The position numbers and the translations under genes are program-made. A stretch of DNA of 64,000 nt from Sindora glabra. Its lineage: Eukaryota; Streptophyta; Magnoliopsida; Fabales; Fabaceae. Positions 24,361-36,283 of this stretch are shown here, one piece after another. Each line of letters starts with the position of its first letter. Position 1 is the stretch's first letter. The DNA is taken from contig CM035236.1 in NCBI GenBank assembly GCA_020226215.1, positions 9,367,001 to 9,431,000 on the forward strand. Direction: 5' to 3'. The notes below the pieces were generated by a model. The model was not told the DNA's origin. It saw only the letters and a list, made by a program, of their open reading frames with translations, and did no database searches.

Positions 24361-24847
24361 ACAGCCTTTATGATTCATATAAGAATTAACACATAAATTA
24401 ATCCTTCAAAATAACACAACGAAAAGAATGTGTAATAGAAAATTACTCCCTCTATTTAAACCATGTTGTACATTATCTAATGATGAAAATTTCTTCTTTT
24501 TAGAGTTACGAATCCCTTATTAATTATTAAAGTTAGATCATGGATCCTATTCATTACATAATTCATATTTACTCAATTTACATTAAACTTAAATATCATA
24601 TAAACAGCCTTTATGATTCATATAAGAATCAACACATAAATTAATCCTTCAAAATAACACAACGAAAAGAATGTGTAATAGAGAATTACTCCCTCTATTT
24701 AAACCATGTTGTACATTATCTAATGATGAAAATTTCTTTCTTTTTAGAGTTACGAATCCCTTATTAATTATTAAAGTTAGATCATGGATCCTATTCATTA
24801 CATAATTCATATTTACTCAATTTATATTAAACTTAAATATCATATAA
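24361..24847. repeat. 243-bp tandem duplication present only in the left arm
   Basis: Copy 1 (24361-24603) and copy 2 (24604-24847) both begin ACAGCCTTTATGATTCATAT and end ATATCATATAA. They differ at about four sites (AATTAAC/AATCAAC, TAGAAAA/TAGAGAA, TTCTTCTT/TTCTTTCTT, TTACATT/TTATATT). The right arm has one copy. Confidence 0.93.
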
Positions 24848-26939
24848 AATTTATAATTTTATAGTCACTTTGGTTTTGAGTATTAAACAATATTAATATT
24901 AATAATATATTTATAAATTAAATGAGATCTAAAATTAATAAAATTTTAATAACTAATTCTTTTTTCAAGCAAGAATGGTAAACAATAAATTCCTTTTAGT
25001 AAAATGTTCCTTCAATAAGCCAATTTAGGACCTCATACCAAACTCAAAACATTTTGATATATGTGCTACTACTAATTTAACAAATTATTGATTTTAACGA
25101 GTTTGTTTCTAGTTGTAGGAATTGAACCTTAAGGTTCATGCCCCCAAATGGTGCGTCGCGTGGGCGCAAATTGAAAATGCAACGAAAATGATAGAATTAT
25201 TCCCTGAGAGTCACTTCTAAAAACAATATTTTTTCATATGAAATAGACCCCAACAGAACGTAGAATTTACTTATGTTAGAAAAAAAAGCTCTGGAAATGT
25301 GCTTTAGAATATATTTCCAGCACCAGTAAAAAAAAAATCCACAAACCACAGCTTAGTTCATGTTCGCGCCTAATCATTATAAACACAAATATTTACATCT
25401 AAATGAATCGTCAGATATGAGATTGATAAAGTTAACTTTGATGGGCAAATTATGCTAAATATGCTCAATTGTCATTTAAGATGTCTCGAGATATAATTTG
25501 ACATAATTTAAATCCTTTAATTAAATGTGTCAGTAAGTAAGTGGAATCAATTTAATATAAGGAGGATCTTGAATATACCCGAGTAGATTCTATCAGATGA
25601 CGAGAAAAATCATATGCTATATTTTATGTAATAAATAATATTTTGTGAAAAAAGAAAAAATAAGTTTAGGATCATACAGAGATTCAAGTTTTTGTTTTTT
25701 TTGTTGGGTCTTTTGAAGAAATGGTTGAATGTGGACAGAATGCACGGGGGAGCAAGCCCATATCCGAGTGGGTAATGGGCCAGAGGAAAGCATCAGAAGT
25801 ACATCGGACGGCATTGGATTCCAAAATTTGTCGACGGAAAAAGACCAGTCGTCGTGGTCCGCGACATGGGGTCGGGCCTAATAAGATCCCAATACAATTG
25901 TTTGTACTAAGTTGTCAGTAACACGATCAATTAATGAAGCCGACCAAACGTATAATAGTGGTTTCACCTCCAGACTGTTCTTTGTTTGCTTCTTTTCCTT
26001 TTCTGGGGAATTTGTATTGACTGCGATTTTGTGTTCGTGGACTCTCCTTTTTTTTATGTCAATTATACATTGGTATACTCCCATTTTGCCTTACCATTTT
26101 GATGTAAACTGTATAGGTTCATTTTTTTTCAGTACAATTTTGATGTTGATGTTCCGTTTTTTCCCCTTTTTAACCGAAGACTCTCCTTTTTCTTTTCTCA
26201 ATTTATTATTATTTTTGAAAAAATAAAGATATAATTTTTATTTTAAAACTTAATATTTCATTATAATGTTTTTTTACAATTTGTCAAATCAGTTTTCTGT
26301 ACTGAAATTTTGTGGAGACCGTCCATCCCCAACACCAACTGTGTTTTCATTCTGTATCGGTACACAACTTCCAAGGTGATTCATTTGTGAAGGTAGGTTG
26401 GATAGGAGTAAGAAAATGATATTTATTATTACTTGATAATGTTAATACAATTAAAAATAAAAAAAGGGATATAATTTTGATTTCTCCGCCCATTTCTGAT
26501 TCTGAATTTCCTATGGACTGTTGTTCTTTCACAACAATGTGAGTTACAATTGCCCACACAGTGGGATAAAAATTTATCGTTCATATTTATATAATTGTTT
26601 TTCCCCAATAATCTCAAGTATTCTTCTTACATTTTGTCGGAGATGTAAAATTGAAATAATTTCAAAATTCAATCCGTGAGTGTGAGTCCAATAAGTGAAT
26701 TGTGTTCCTTTTTATTAGGCCAGTCAAATATTTCTAGCCTATAATTACCATGCAACTTGGGCTCATTTATGTGGGAAATCGAGAATAAATCAAGTTCTAA
26801 ACATTTGAGATCTTATTTTTTGCTGAGTGAAAGTTCAGCTCTTTTATTTTAATAGTCACCTTTGTAGTTATGCTCCGATATCTGCTGCAGTGTGAAACTC
26901 ATTTCTTCTGCAATTAATTGCTTGGTAAACTTGTTCTAT
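24848..26939. other. Left-arm intergenic DNA, no gene recognised
   Basis: It includes two less AT-rich patches (25130-25180 and 25720-25900) with short overlapping frames on both strands and no conserved motif. The patches might be remnants of an old gene or regulatory DNA, but nothing supports a call. Confidence 0.45.
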
Positions 26940-27515
26940 TCATGCGGTGACACTACTAAGAGTTGAAGTATTTGTATCATTTTTTGCTGGACCGGTAGGA
27001 TTAACTTGTTTCGTGGAAGCAGGTGATTCTTCCCAATTTAGCCACTTGGCCTTTAGAGATTGGTCTATTGTCTGTTAACTCGTATAAAAAACGAATGTTA
27101 GATGTGCATGATGGAAGGGGTGTTTGTTAGGTACACTTTAATACTTAAATGAGTACTACTTGTAGTAGAGTAGCAATTGTAGAAAGTTACTAAAGAAGGA
27201 AGGCGCATATTTTGGCTTTATATAAGCCTCTATGGGGTTTAAAGGTGATATTTAATGTCACTTAAAGAGTCAATAGAAAGTATATATATAGATTTTGTAA
27301 TTTAAAAAAAAATCTCATTTGTTGAGTTCATTGTTTTCAAATGTGAACTGTTATCTTTTTTGGTACGACTTCAATGTGAAACTTGTGCACTAGTGAGTAT
27401 TGTGCATTATATTGAGCTGCTTAGGAACCACATTGGCATCAACTGGGTAGTTAAAGTCTTGGCCCTCATCTAACTAGTGCTATTGAGTTGGATTATTTAG
27501 TCATTTTAATTAATA
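26940..27515 (+). repeat. 5' LTR of element C (left arm)
   Basis: Landmarks shared with the 3' LTR are AATGTTAGATGT, TTACTAAAGAAG-AAG, TTTAT-TAAGCCT followed by TGGGGTTT, TTGAGTTCATT, CACWAGTGAGTATT-TGCATTA and GTGCTATT followed by GTCATTTTAA. Similarity upstream of 27090 is weaker, so the 5' limit is soft. A (TA)n tract lies outside it at 27813-27836. Confidence 0.7.
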
Positions 27516-28447
27516 TCACTTGTCCCCTTTCTTTATCTGCTTAATGGGCATATCTCTTGTTCTTTTTTGTTTGTCATTTTAGATTCATGCCATTATAGTG
27601 GCACTATTCTCTAAATGGTTCATCACATGATTCTTTATAATCTTTATCGTTACATGCGTAAGCCATGAGACAACATGAGTCTTTTTGTGTCATTTGATAA
27701 TGAGTTATTAGGATTTTTTTCCTAATCATTGATCATGTTATCAATCATCAGGGTTCTACTTTATTCATGGCTATTGGATATATATGTCTAAGATCCTAGT
27801 TATTGAACTAAGTCATATATATATATATATATATATTCATTTTTCCTACTTCTATCTCATTTTCTACAACTTGCTCACTTTTTTTTTGGAAAATCACAAT
27901 CTTGCTCCTTTTAATAGGTAATTCCCTCCTTAATGCTCATTCTGTTTTTACTTCAAGTAACTCTTGTGCTTTCTACTATTTTTTATTTGAATAATTTTCA
28001 TTATATATTTTGCTATATGCTTATTCTATTTCTTTTCATGGTATAAAGCAATTGTTTGTAGCATTTTCTGAGTTTTATAATGAGAAAATTTTTTAAAATT
28101 GTTATAGGTTATTTTTATGGTAGATTCAATTTTTTTTAATGATTTTTAGCCTTTGGCATTTCAAACCTATTCTTTTAATTTTACTTCTCTTGCCTATTTG
28201 GATTTTTAGTTCATTTTCCATTCAGACACCTTATTGCCTTATTTGACCTTATATTCTTGTTTACTTCTTTTTTAGAAGGTGTCATATTTTAATGACCTTT
28301 CACTCATCTTGAGTTTTTATATTCCTTTTGGACTCCAATTCATTTAATTCTTTCGGCTCCTTTGCTTCTTTGAGTTCTTCCTCTTTGACTTTTTTCAAGT
28401 AAAAGCAACTCTTTGGGATTATTTTTATTACACATAAGATAGTAATT

Positions 28448-30350
28448 ATGGCTGGCCAATTTGGTGACATTACTAATACAGAATTAGCTTATTACTTAAA
28501 GGGTGGTCCACTTTGCCATGACTAGGTTAGTTTGGATGTTAAAATCACGACATCTTTGTCTAGTTGGATGAAGTTAGAAGTCATATAGTTTTTTTAAACA
28601 AATTGTCTTCTTATTGCCAATAAAGATAATGCCAAGTTCTCTCCCACTGCCTCAAATGAATGTATTTGTGGTTATAATGTTGATTCATTTTATATGTTTT
28701 ATAGTGATTTGGTGTAATAAGTAGTTATTGCTTTTCCTTTTATGGACTTTCAACAAGAAATTATGTGGCAACTAAATGTATATCATACTTAGAATACATG
28801 GTATTTTTTTGCAAGTTTTAAGGTGTTAAGTTAAAAGATGAAGAAAAACTTAATGAATACCCTAGTGTTTTCTTGTTTCTTCATATTCACTCAGCAAATA
28901 CCTAGGTTTGGACTTGTCTTTCATAATGATTAAGATGTATTTTGTTTGATAATATGTATAGTAGTGCAAAAGGTTGAAAGGATAGCTTTTTCAAAGTTTG
29001 TGTTGTGGAATGTTATGACCCTTGTTGGATGGCAGGTGAATTCCAGCTTTATTTTATGAAGTGGGTAGAAATTGTAGGTCCTCCTATCATTCCTATTATG
29101 GTATATTTGAGTAAGAATGATCAATGTATAGCCATTCACTTGTTATATATTTCTATTAATTGTCCTATTGACATTCAAAAATTTTTATAGTATGTTTCTT
29201 TACTTTTCATCAAAATTTCTTTTCTTGTTAATTTATTGACATGCACCTTTCTTTCACTAAACATTGGATAAAGGAGAAAGACTTTTTTATTACTTAATTC
29301 ATAATATATCTCATGTGCATTGCAAAGTTAGTATTGTTTCCTTGCTTAAGAAGAAAAATGAGATTGGTGGTTCTCTTGTGCCTGCATTAGTAATTGATTT
29401 TTCATAACTTGCTTTAGAAATGCTTTTACGCTTTAAGATGCTCTTATGGCTAGAAATACTCTTTCTACTTTTTAGACCAATTCTAAAACTTGCTTGGCTC
29501 TTACCAGAGTAAGTGTAGTTAGGGATAAAGGGAAGAGAAAGCATACATTTAATACCCTTTTGGGTGAAGTGGTTCAAACTCAGTTGGGGAAAAAGAAATC
29601 CATATAATGTTTCATGCTTTGAAATGGTACTAGTCTTTGCTTTTTAAGCACTAATATCATTAATAATGTCTAGTATTAGGACATGGATTGCTCCTTATTT
29701 TAAAAAGTGAGGCTTTCATCTTTTATTGGCTAGAGGAAGAACAATAAATATATTACTAAACATGATATTGGCTATATTTTTCATTTTATTTTTGTTTTAC
29801 TAAGGAAGGTTCTTCATAATGCATTTCTAGTATTCCTAAAGTGGAGAAGCATGTAATTAATTTTACCTTGAAGTCAAAGTTAGCAAAGAAAGACTTGACT
29901 AATCACGTAAACACTAAATAAGAGTTTCATTCGAAACTAGAATATAGGAAAAAGCAAATTGAGGCCAAGTTTTTAGAATTGTTTAGTTGTATGAAGAGGG
30001 ATAGACTTACAAGAAAAATTACAATAAGAATAGCATGCTCATATGAAGGTGGAGGAGGTGAAGTTTATAGCTGAGTTTTTCATTGATGCTTTAAAGCAAT
30101 AGAATAAAGAATGGGAGAAAGAACTTAATGAGAAAGATAGAACCATTAAGACATTATCCTAGCAAGTTAAAAAGCTTAATGAAAAACTTTTGAATGCTTA
30201 AGTGGATGCCTTCCTTATATATAGGTTTAACTTTACTGAGGTGGTCTAACAAGTTCAACACTTTAATCCTAACTTATTGATTAACCTTTCTAAACTTTAA
30301 AAAGAATTTACTCTTAACAAGTTGCTTAAAAAGTATAGGTTTTCATGATT
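28448..30350 (+). pseudogene. Decayed gag-like gene of element C (left arm)
   Basis: Starts at an ATG reading MAGQFGDITNTELAYYLKGG before the first in-frame stop. Further open pieces in neighbouring frames read SSWMKLEV, KFSPTASNECICGYNVDSF, then PFMDFQQEIMWQLNVYHT and NTWYFFASF. These resemble the plant proteins annotated as putative gypsy-type transposon/gag-like domain, based on my memory of that family. The second half (from about 29900) reads as a charged coiled-coil-like region (KEWEKELNEKDRTIKTLS, VKKLNEKLLNA) and ends with FNPNLLINLSKL, as gag-like proteins of this kind do. Stops and frameshifts throughout show a pseudogene. A 61-codon frame at 29005 and minus-strand frames here are shadows. 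Confidence 0.55.
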
Positions 30351-30883
30351 TGCAATATAAGTTTGTAAAGCCATTTTAAATGTTATTATTTTTCTATTTG
30401 AATAATGTATAATAATTTTTATTTTAATTTTTTATCTCCTTTAGCAATATTTGTTGGCTTTTACTAATCCTATTTCTAATGTTCTGAGCAAATTTAGTAG
30501 TTTTACTGTTAACTTCTAACATGCTTATTTCTTATATTCTAAGTGATTGTAGCAGTTTCAATGTTGACTTCCAATAAGCATGTTTTTTATATTGCAAGCA
30601 CTTATAAAAGTTTTAGTGTTAGCTTCCAATGAGCTTCTTTTTTTTTTGTATAAGGTAAGATTGCTTTTCATTTTAATATTGCGAGTTGCTTAGGCTTCAA
30701 CAATGTTGAACATTACTCGGGCTTTGATGATATTGAAGGTGGTTTGGGCTTTGATAGAATACTTTAACTAAAATAAGACTTTTATTAGATCAGAATTTGT
30801 TTACACATGATATTTCCTTATGTGAATGATATTTTAAATGTAAAAGATCACATTTCTATCCAATGTTTCTAGTTTGTAAACTT

Positions 30884-31190
30884 TAGGGATGTAAAATGAG
30901 TGGACCGAATCGGATACGAATCAATTTATTTAGGCTCAATCCATTTAGATTTGTTTTCATATTATCCATAAAAAAGAACTAAATATTAAAGAGTTCGTAT
31001 TCAGTCCGCAGACTTTAATTACAAGTTCACAGATTAGTTTATATTCGCTCAGTCCATATGGATTTTGGTCTGCTTAGACTGGTCCATATTATTCGTAAAA
31101 AAATAGAGTAAATTTTAAGTAGTCTAAGCTTGTTAAAGTCTGTGAAGTCTGTAGATGGATCCACAGGCTTTGGTCCGTTTTACACCCCTA
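30884..31190. mobile_element. hAT-like MITE inside element C (left arm)
   Basis: About 307 bp with imperfect terminal inverted repeats: the left end TAGGGATGTAAAATGAGTGG and the reverse complement of the right end, TAGGGGTGTAAAACGGACC. It has no coding capacity. The interior carries repeated GTCC-ATATT and CAGTCC motifs in both orientations. The TAGGGRTGTAAA ends are typical of plant hAT-derived MITEs, and I could not confirm an 8-bp target duplication. Confidence 0.75.
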
Positions 31191-32679
31191 GGTTGTCATT
31201 CCACATACCCACAATACATTTGGTAGTTTTTCTACCTATTTGCCTTTAGCTTTATCTACTTTTCTTTTAGTCCTTCTAAGATTATTATGTTTGCCAGTTT
31301 TTCTTACTTATTCACCTATACATGTTCAACTAAAGTGAATTATTGCTTGATGCCTAACTTTTCATGTAAAATAATATTGATTAAGACATTTTTTAGATTT
31401 AGACATGTATGGTAATTTTGGATATCTACCTTCAGCATAAATACATAGTAGTATTACTAGTAAATTATGTCCTAACCAATATTATTTTCCATTATGTTCT
31501 TGATGCTCGATTTTTTATGCAAAATAATGTTGTTTAGGATGTTTTTTAAGTGTAGACATATATGGTAATTTTGGATATCTATATTTGGTAGAATTCCTTA
31601 ATACTATTGATAGCAAACTATATTTTGTTATCTAAGATAATTTCCTTAGGCAAACTAGATTTGAAAAAAAATTTAGTTTTTATTATACTCTCTCTAGAAT
31701 TTTAAAATTTTATTTCATAAAGGAAATAATTAATTGATTTTAATGTAATAATTATAATGAAAATTGCATGCAAATTAGATAAATTGTGATAAGAAAATGT
31801 GAATGAAATATTAGTATGGAGGAGATAACAAAAAGTTCAAAATGTTTCTTCACCTTAATCATCCAAAATCCTACAAGTTTCATGTTAGGGGTTTAAAACT
31901 TCTCTTGAACCAAAACCCCTTAATGTAACTAGTTTCAAAAGGGAAGTGAGTACTAGGGATTAATACTTAAGAGATCTTACCTTAGTTGTAAGAAACTTAA
32001 AGAAATTTGGCTTTTTTTTTAGCTTGATTGAAGATAAAGTTGATGGAAAAAAAGTTAAGTATAATGAGAGAGAAAAGTTAGGGATTTAAGGAAAATGTAA
32101 GGAATGACTTAATTGGAAAAGGATAAAAAAAAAAGGATATGTATAGAAGTAAAATGGAGAAGGTTTCCAAAAATTCATCCATACTTATATACTCACTTTT
32201 AAATACTCATAATCATTAAATATTTCATCTTATCTTTTTTTCTTAACTAATTCATATAAAAATCTCACTTTAAAACTTAATTAATTTTTTTCTCTTTTTC
32301 TTTGACTGTTAGTGGGATATTAGCAGTAGTGGTAATGACAAGTAAGGTTTAATGATAAAACTGAATTATGATGGATGGGTGAGTAAGGGCAGCAAAGCAA
32401 TGTTCTAAGAATAAGAGGTTTTTAGCAAAAAAGGTGGTGGAAGGAACATTGTGATGGGGTTTGAGTAGCAATTTAGGATAATTAGTGTTGCTAGAGATAG
32501 TAAAAGTGATAAGCTTTTATGTTGTTAAGCTTGTTTCAAAGTTTAAATCTTGGCTTTAAAGTGACATACACATCCTACCAAAATATCATTCATTCTTCCT
32601 ATTGTTTTACATAAGTGTTGCTCTAACTTTAGGGTAGATGAGGAGGTTATCAGCAACTCACGATGGTGAGAAATTCAAG
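31191..32679. other. 3' interior of element C (left arm), no coding motif
   Basis: AT-rich. It contains a partial duplication: two stretches at about 31370-31440 and 31495-31590 share AAAATAATRTTGWTTARGA and TATGGTAATTTTGGATATCTA. No reverse transcriptase motif was found. Confidence 0.5.
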
Positions 32680-33262
32680 ATTAAGTGTTAGGATGAGTTA
32701 AAGTAAATTGTGTATGACAAGATATTATAAGATAAGTTATAGACAGTGCCAATAATTCTTCTCACTTTGATCACTCAACTTTCAAAGGATGGTTAATTAG
32801 TTTGTTTGCCAGCAAAAATAACAAATGTTAGATGTATATAGTGGAGAAAGTGTTCGCCCTTCCATTAGCCTCTTCACTAAGTCCATTTTAATTCTAAAGT
32901 TAGTAGGTATTTTAGCAAAGTAACAATAGTAGATAATTACTAAAGAAGAAAGACAAATATCTTAACTTTATTTAAGCCTTTTTGGGGTTTGAAAGTGACT
33001 TTTAATGTGACTATAAAATCCTATAAAAAGTGTGCAAGAACCTTGTAATTTAAGAGAATCTTGCTATTGAGTTCATTACTTAAAAGTATGAATTACCATA
33101 TTTTTTTAGCCTGATCTTAACATTAAACTTATGCACAAGTGAGTATTATGCATTAGGTTAGGCCATTTAGGGACCATATTAGCATGGATATGGCTATTGG
33201 TTTTGTCTCTAATAAAGTTGGTGCTATTAGGTTAGGCCATTTGACTATTTTAAGTAATACTA
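32680..33262 (+). repeat. 3' LTR of element C (left arm)
   Basis: Matches 26940-27515 across most of its length with clear divergence. The strongest block is from AATGTTAGATG (32825) to GTGCTATTAGG (33220). Confidence 0.7.
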
Positions 33263-34529
33263 AGAAATATGCATGCAAAATATCTATATCTTTCTTTATC
33301 TTAATGTATAATACTTTTTAATATGTTTTTATAAATAAAAATTTTAATCACATTAATAATTATTAAGGTTAACTAAAGAAGTACAATCCTTTAATAGAAG
33401 TAATTAATTTTTTAGTATATATTACTATTTACTAAGTGTAGTTATTTATATTATGTGATGATTGTGTAAATAATTTTTTTAATAGATTTAATAGCTATAG
33501 AAAATTTATATTAATAATTAAAATAAAATAAAAAATAATCTTTAGATTATTTGTGAAAGATAAAATTTTATATACTTAAATTTATGTAAAGTAATAAGCT
33601 AATATGGTAAGTTGTATAATGTTATGCCCTTTAGGAAATTAGAATATAGTATATTTAATTTTACTCATATTTACATACTTATGGCAATTAATTAATTATT
33701 GTGGGAGTGTTTTGGATGAGATTTTATTTGAGAAAAATAAAATTTTATGACATGAATAAGAAGAATAAAATTAGATCTGAACTAATATAAAACTTGAATT
33801 AAGTAGGGGCATATGGAGGAAATTTAGAATGTCAATTTCCTATTTTACTTTTAAAATCCTTCAAAATTACCAAATTACTCCCATGACAATAAAAATCCCT
33901 AAAGCCTTTCCCTTCTTCATTTTTTGCTAAAGATTATGCATGACTTGTCTCTCTTTCTATCTTCAACTTCATTTTCTCAACACTTAGTATCAATCTATCA
34001 AGAGATTTAAGGAAAACTTCACATTTTTTTTATTAACTCAAGGTGATTGCTTTAAATTCCAAGTATATTATTGATGGTTTTATGGAGAAGGGGTTGAGAA
34101 AGGGAAACTAGGGATTTAAGTTAATTTTCTTCATTTTTAATGTTAAATACGATGATCAAACTATACTTCAATATTCCTTTAGCTTCTTCCATATTTAGGT
34201 AAATAAATAATTTACTTACTATTAATCATATTTCATAACTTTTAGTAGTTTGTGATAAAACTTGCTAATTAGAGGAATTTATGACAATTTAATATTAAAA
34301 TCATGTTTATGTGGTGAGTTTAATGTATGTAAAATGTGTTGTATAAGCAAGGTAATATATGTGTGATGAAATCTGAGTTGGAATAGTTTAGAGTAATGAT
34401 GGGTGAAGGATGTAGCAAAGTATTTAGTGAAATTCAATGAAAAGTTGGAAAAACCAACTTATATTCACTTATGAATATAGAATATAACCTAAGGAATTAC
34501 CTCCACAAATCCATTTTTTGACTATTATA
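33263..34529. other. Left-arm intergenic DNA, no gene
   Basis: AT-rich, stops in all frames, no recognised element. Confidence 0.5.
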
Positions 34530-34860
34530 GTCAAATATATTCAAATACAATAATATATTATATTAACATACATTCCAATATTGTAATAAATTATATAAGC
34601 ATATATTTGAATATCGTAATAGGATATATAAGCATATATTTGAACACCATGATAGAATATATAGTCATATATTTGAATATTATAATAAATTATATAGGTA
34701 TATATTTGAATATTGTAATGGAATATATAAGCATATATTTAATATTGTAATAGATTATACATGCATATATTTAAATATAATAAAAAATTATACAGGTATA
34801 TATTTAAATAATATAATAGATTATATAAGCACATATTTAATTATCATAGTTAAATGTTAA
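34530..34860. repeat. AT-rich minisatellite, about 41-bp unit, roughly 8 copies (left arm)
   Basis: Successive units share the core TATAAGCATATATTTGAATA followed by TTGTAATAGA and ATATA. Variants include CACCATGATAGA and TTATAATAAA in the middle. Units differ at several positions, so the array is not recent. The mirror copy at 46631-46961 keeps the same unit order. Confidence 0.85.
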
Positions 34861-36283
34861 TGAATTTGTAGTCTTTAGATGGCAGTATTTAACTACCATA
34901 ATTGAATAAGAGTTTTAAAATTTACTTTTAAAATACGATATTTGATTAGTGTAGTGGAGTACCTTTAGTTATTTTCCTAAGTTATGTCAATATTTGAATA
35001 TTGATACCTGGTTGCTTATATAATATGTATAATGATGTAGTTGGTTTATGAATAAGTTTGTTTGAATTGAGAATAATGAAATACCGGTTTATGATGTTTT
35101 ATTGTGTTATTGATATTAATGAAATTTCAATAGGGATGTGTTATTATTTAAAAGTGTGAATTGGAGGAACAATTATGAAAATATTATGAAATGGTACTAA
35201 ATGCCAATATTGAAAAACAATTTGTGAATGACTAGATTGCTTAGAGGAACAAAGTTAGGTTTGTAAATGGTTTAGGATGAAAGCAGGCATAAAGTGATTT
35301 AATTATTTTTTATTTATTATTCTTGATATTATGTTACTATTTATATTATTTCTATAAATGTGAATGATGTTTGAAACATGAAAGATTATGATTGATGATG
35401 AAAGTTAACATTTGATTGTAAGAATGTGTTTGTGTATTGATAAATAGATTATTTATTTATTAAGTTAATAATTCACTTTTTAGTTATTTTCTTTCTTTTC
35501 ATATTTGTCTGCTAAAGTTCTTCCACATTTTCCAGTAGAATAAGAGTGAAAGTCTCATTAATATTTTTTGTCAAGCAACATAGTTAGAGATGAGTTATGA
35601 ATAGAGTCAATTTAGGCTTTGTAGGAATAATGTTAGCTTATGGTAGTTTAAATTTTGTTGAGAATATTATTTTAAGATTATTTATAAAATTAATTTGTTT
35701 ATTTAGCAACTTTGTGATGATACCCAAGTAGAGTAGGTTAATAGAAATTAAGAATTAGGTTCCTCATCAATTATAACTTAAGTGGTTTATGACATATAAA
35801 CTAGTTTAGACTCATGTCCATCGGAAACTCAAACTTAATTTCAAATCTAGTTCAATAAGAAATTGGGGTTTAACTACTTAAAAAAAATTCATGCAAACTC
35901 ATTTGAACCTATATTTGAGTTAGACTCCATTTCAAGTTTGAAATATTTAAGTTTAATGATGTTTGACTGAAGTTTGACTTCACTTATTTTTAATGAGTTG
36001 AAACTTAGAACAAATAAATATTTGATTTAACTTGGTTTATTTGTACTCCTAACTTTAAAAGTATGTGCATTTGATTTTTTTGTGTTATATTGATTGAATT
36101 TATAAATGTTAAAGAAAAACACTTTTATGTTCTTTGAAATTAAATAAGATTACATGGACTTTAAAAAAATAATTTTAGCCATTAATTTATTTTAACTTTT
36201 TAATTACAACTTGTTTGACAAATAAATTAATTAAAATTTTTAAAATTTTATTATGAATCATAAAATTGACTAAAATTTTAAAA
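34861..36283. other. Left-arm intergenic DNA, no gene
   Basis: AT-rich with no ORF or repeat that I can name. A patch at 35800-36060 has repeated GAACT/TTTGA motifs (AGTTTGA, AACTCA), possibly a decayed element. Confidence 0.5.

Larger units (their letters stand above)
26940..33262 (+). mobile_element. LTR element C, non-autonomous-looking, left-arm copy
   Basis: Diverged direct repeats of about 580 bp lie at 26940-27515 and 32680-33262. They flank about 5.2 kb with a decayed gag-like gene (28448-30350). I could find no protease, integrase, RT or RNase H, so this resembles a large non-autonomous derivative whose partner supplies the enzymes. A hAT-like MITE is inserted at 30884-31190. The LTRs differ clearly from each other, so the insertion is old, much older than the split between the two palindrome arms. 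Ends are approximate and no primer-binding site was recognised. Confidence 0.65.

Noticed and set aside
25617..26226. Several overlapping 65-104 codon frames on both strands
   Set aside because: They overlap each other in conflicting frames, some start at non-ATG codons, and none shows a conserved motif.
34530..34860. CRISPR-like array
   Set aside because: The units are variable throughout with no constant repeat/unique spacer pattern, and the genome is a plant. It is an AT-rich minisatellite.
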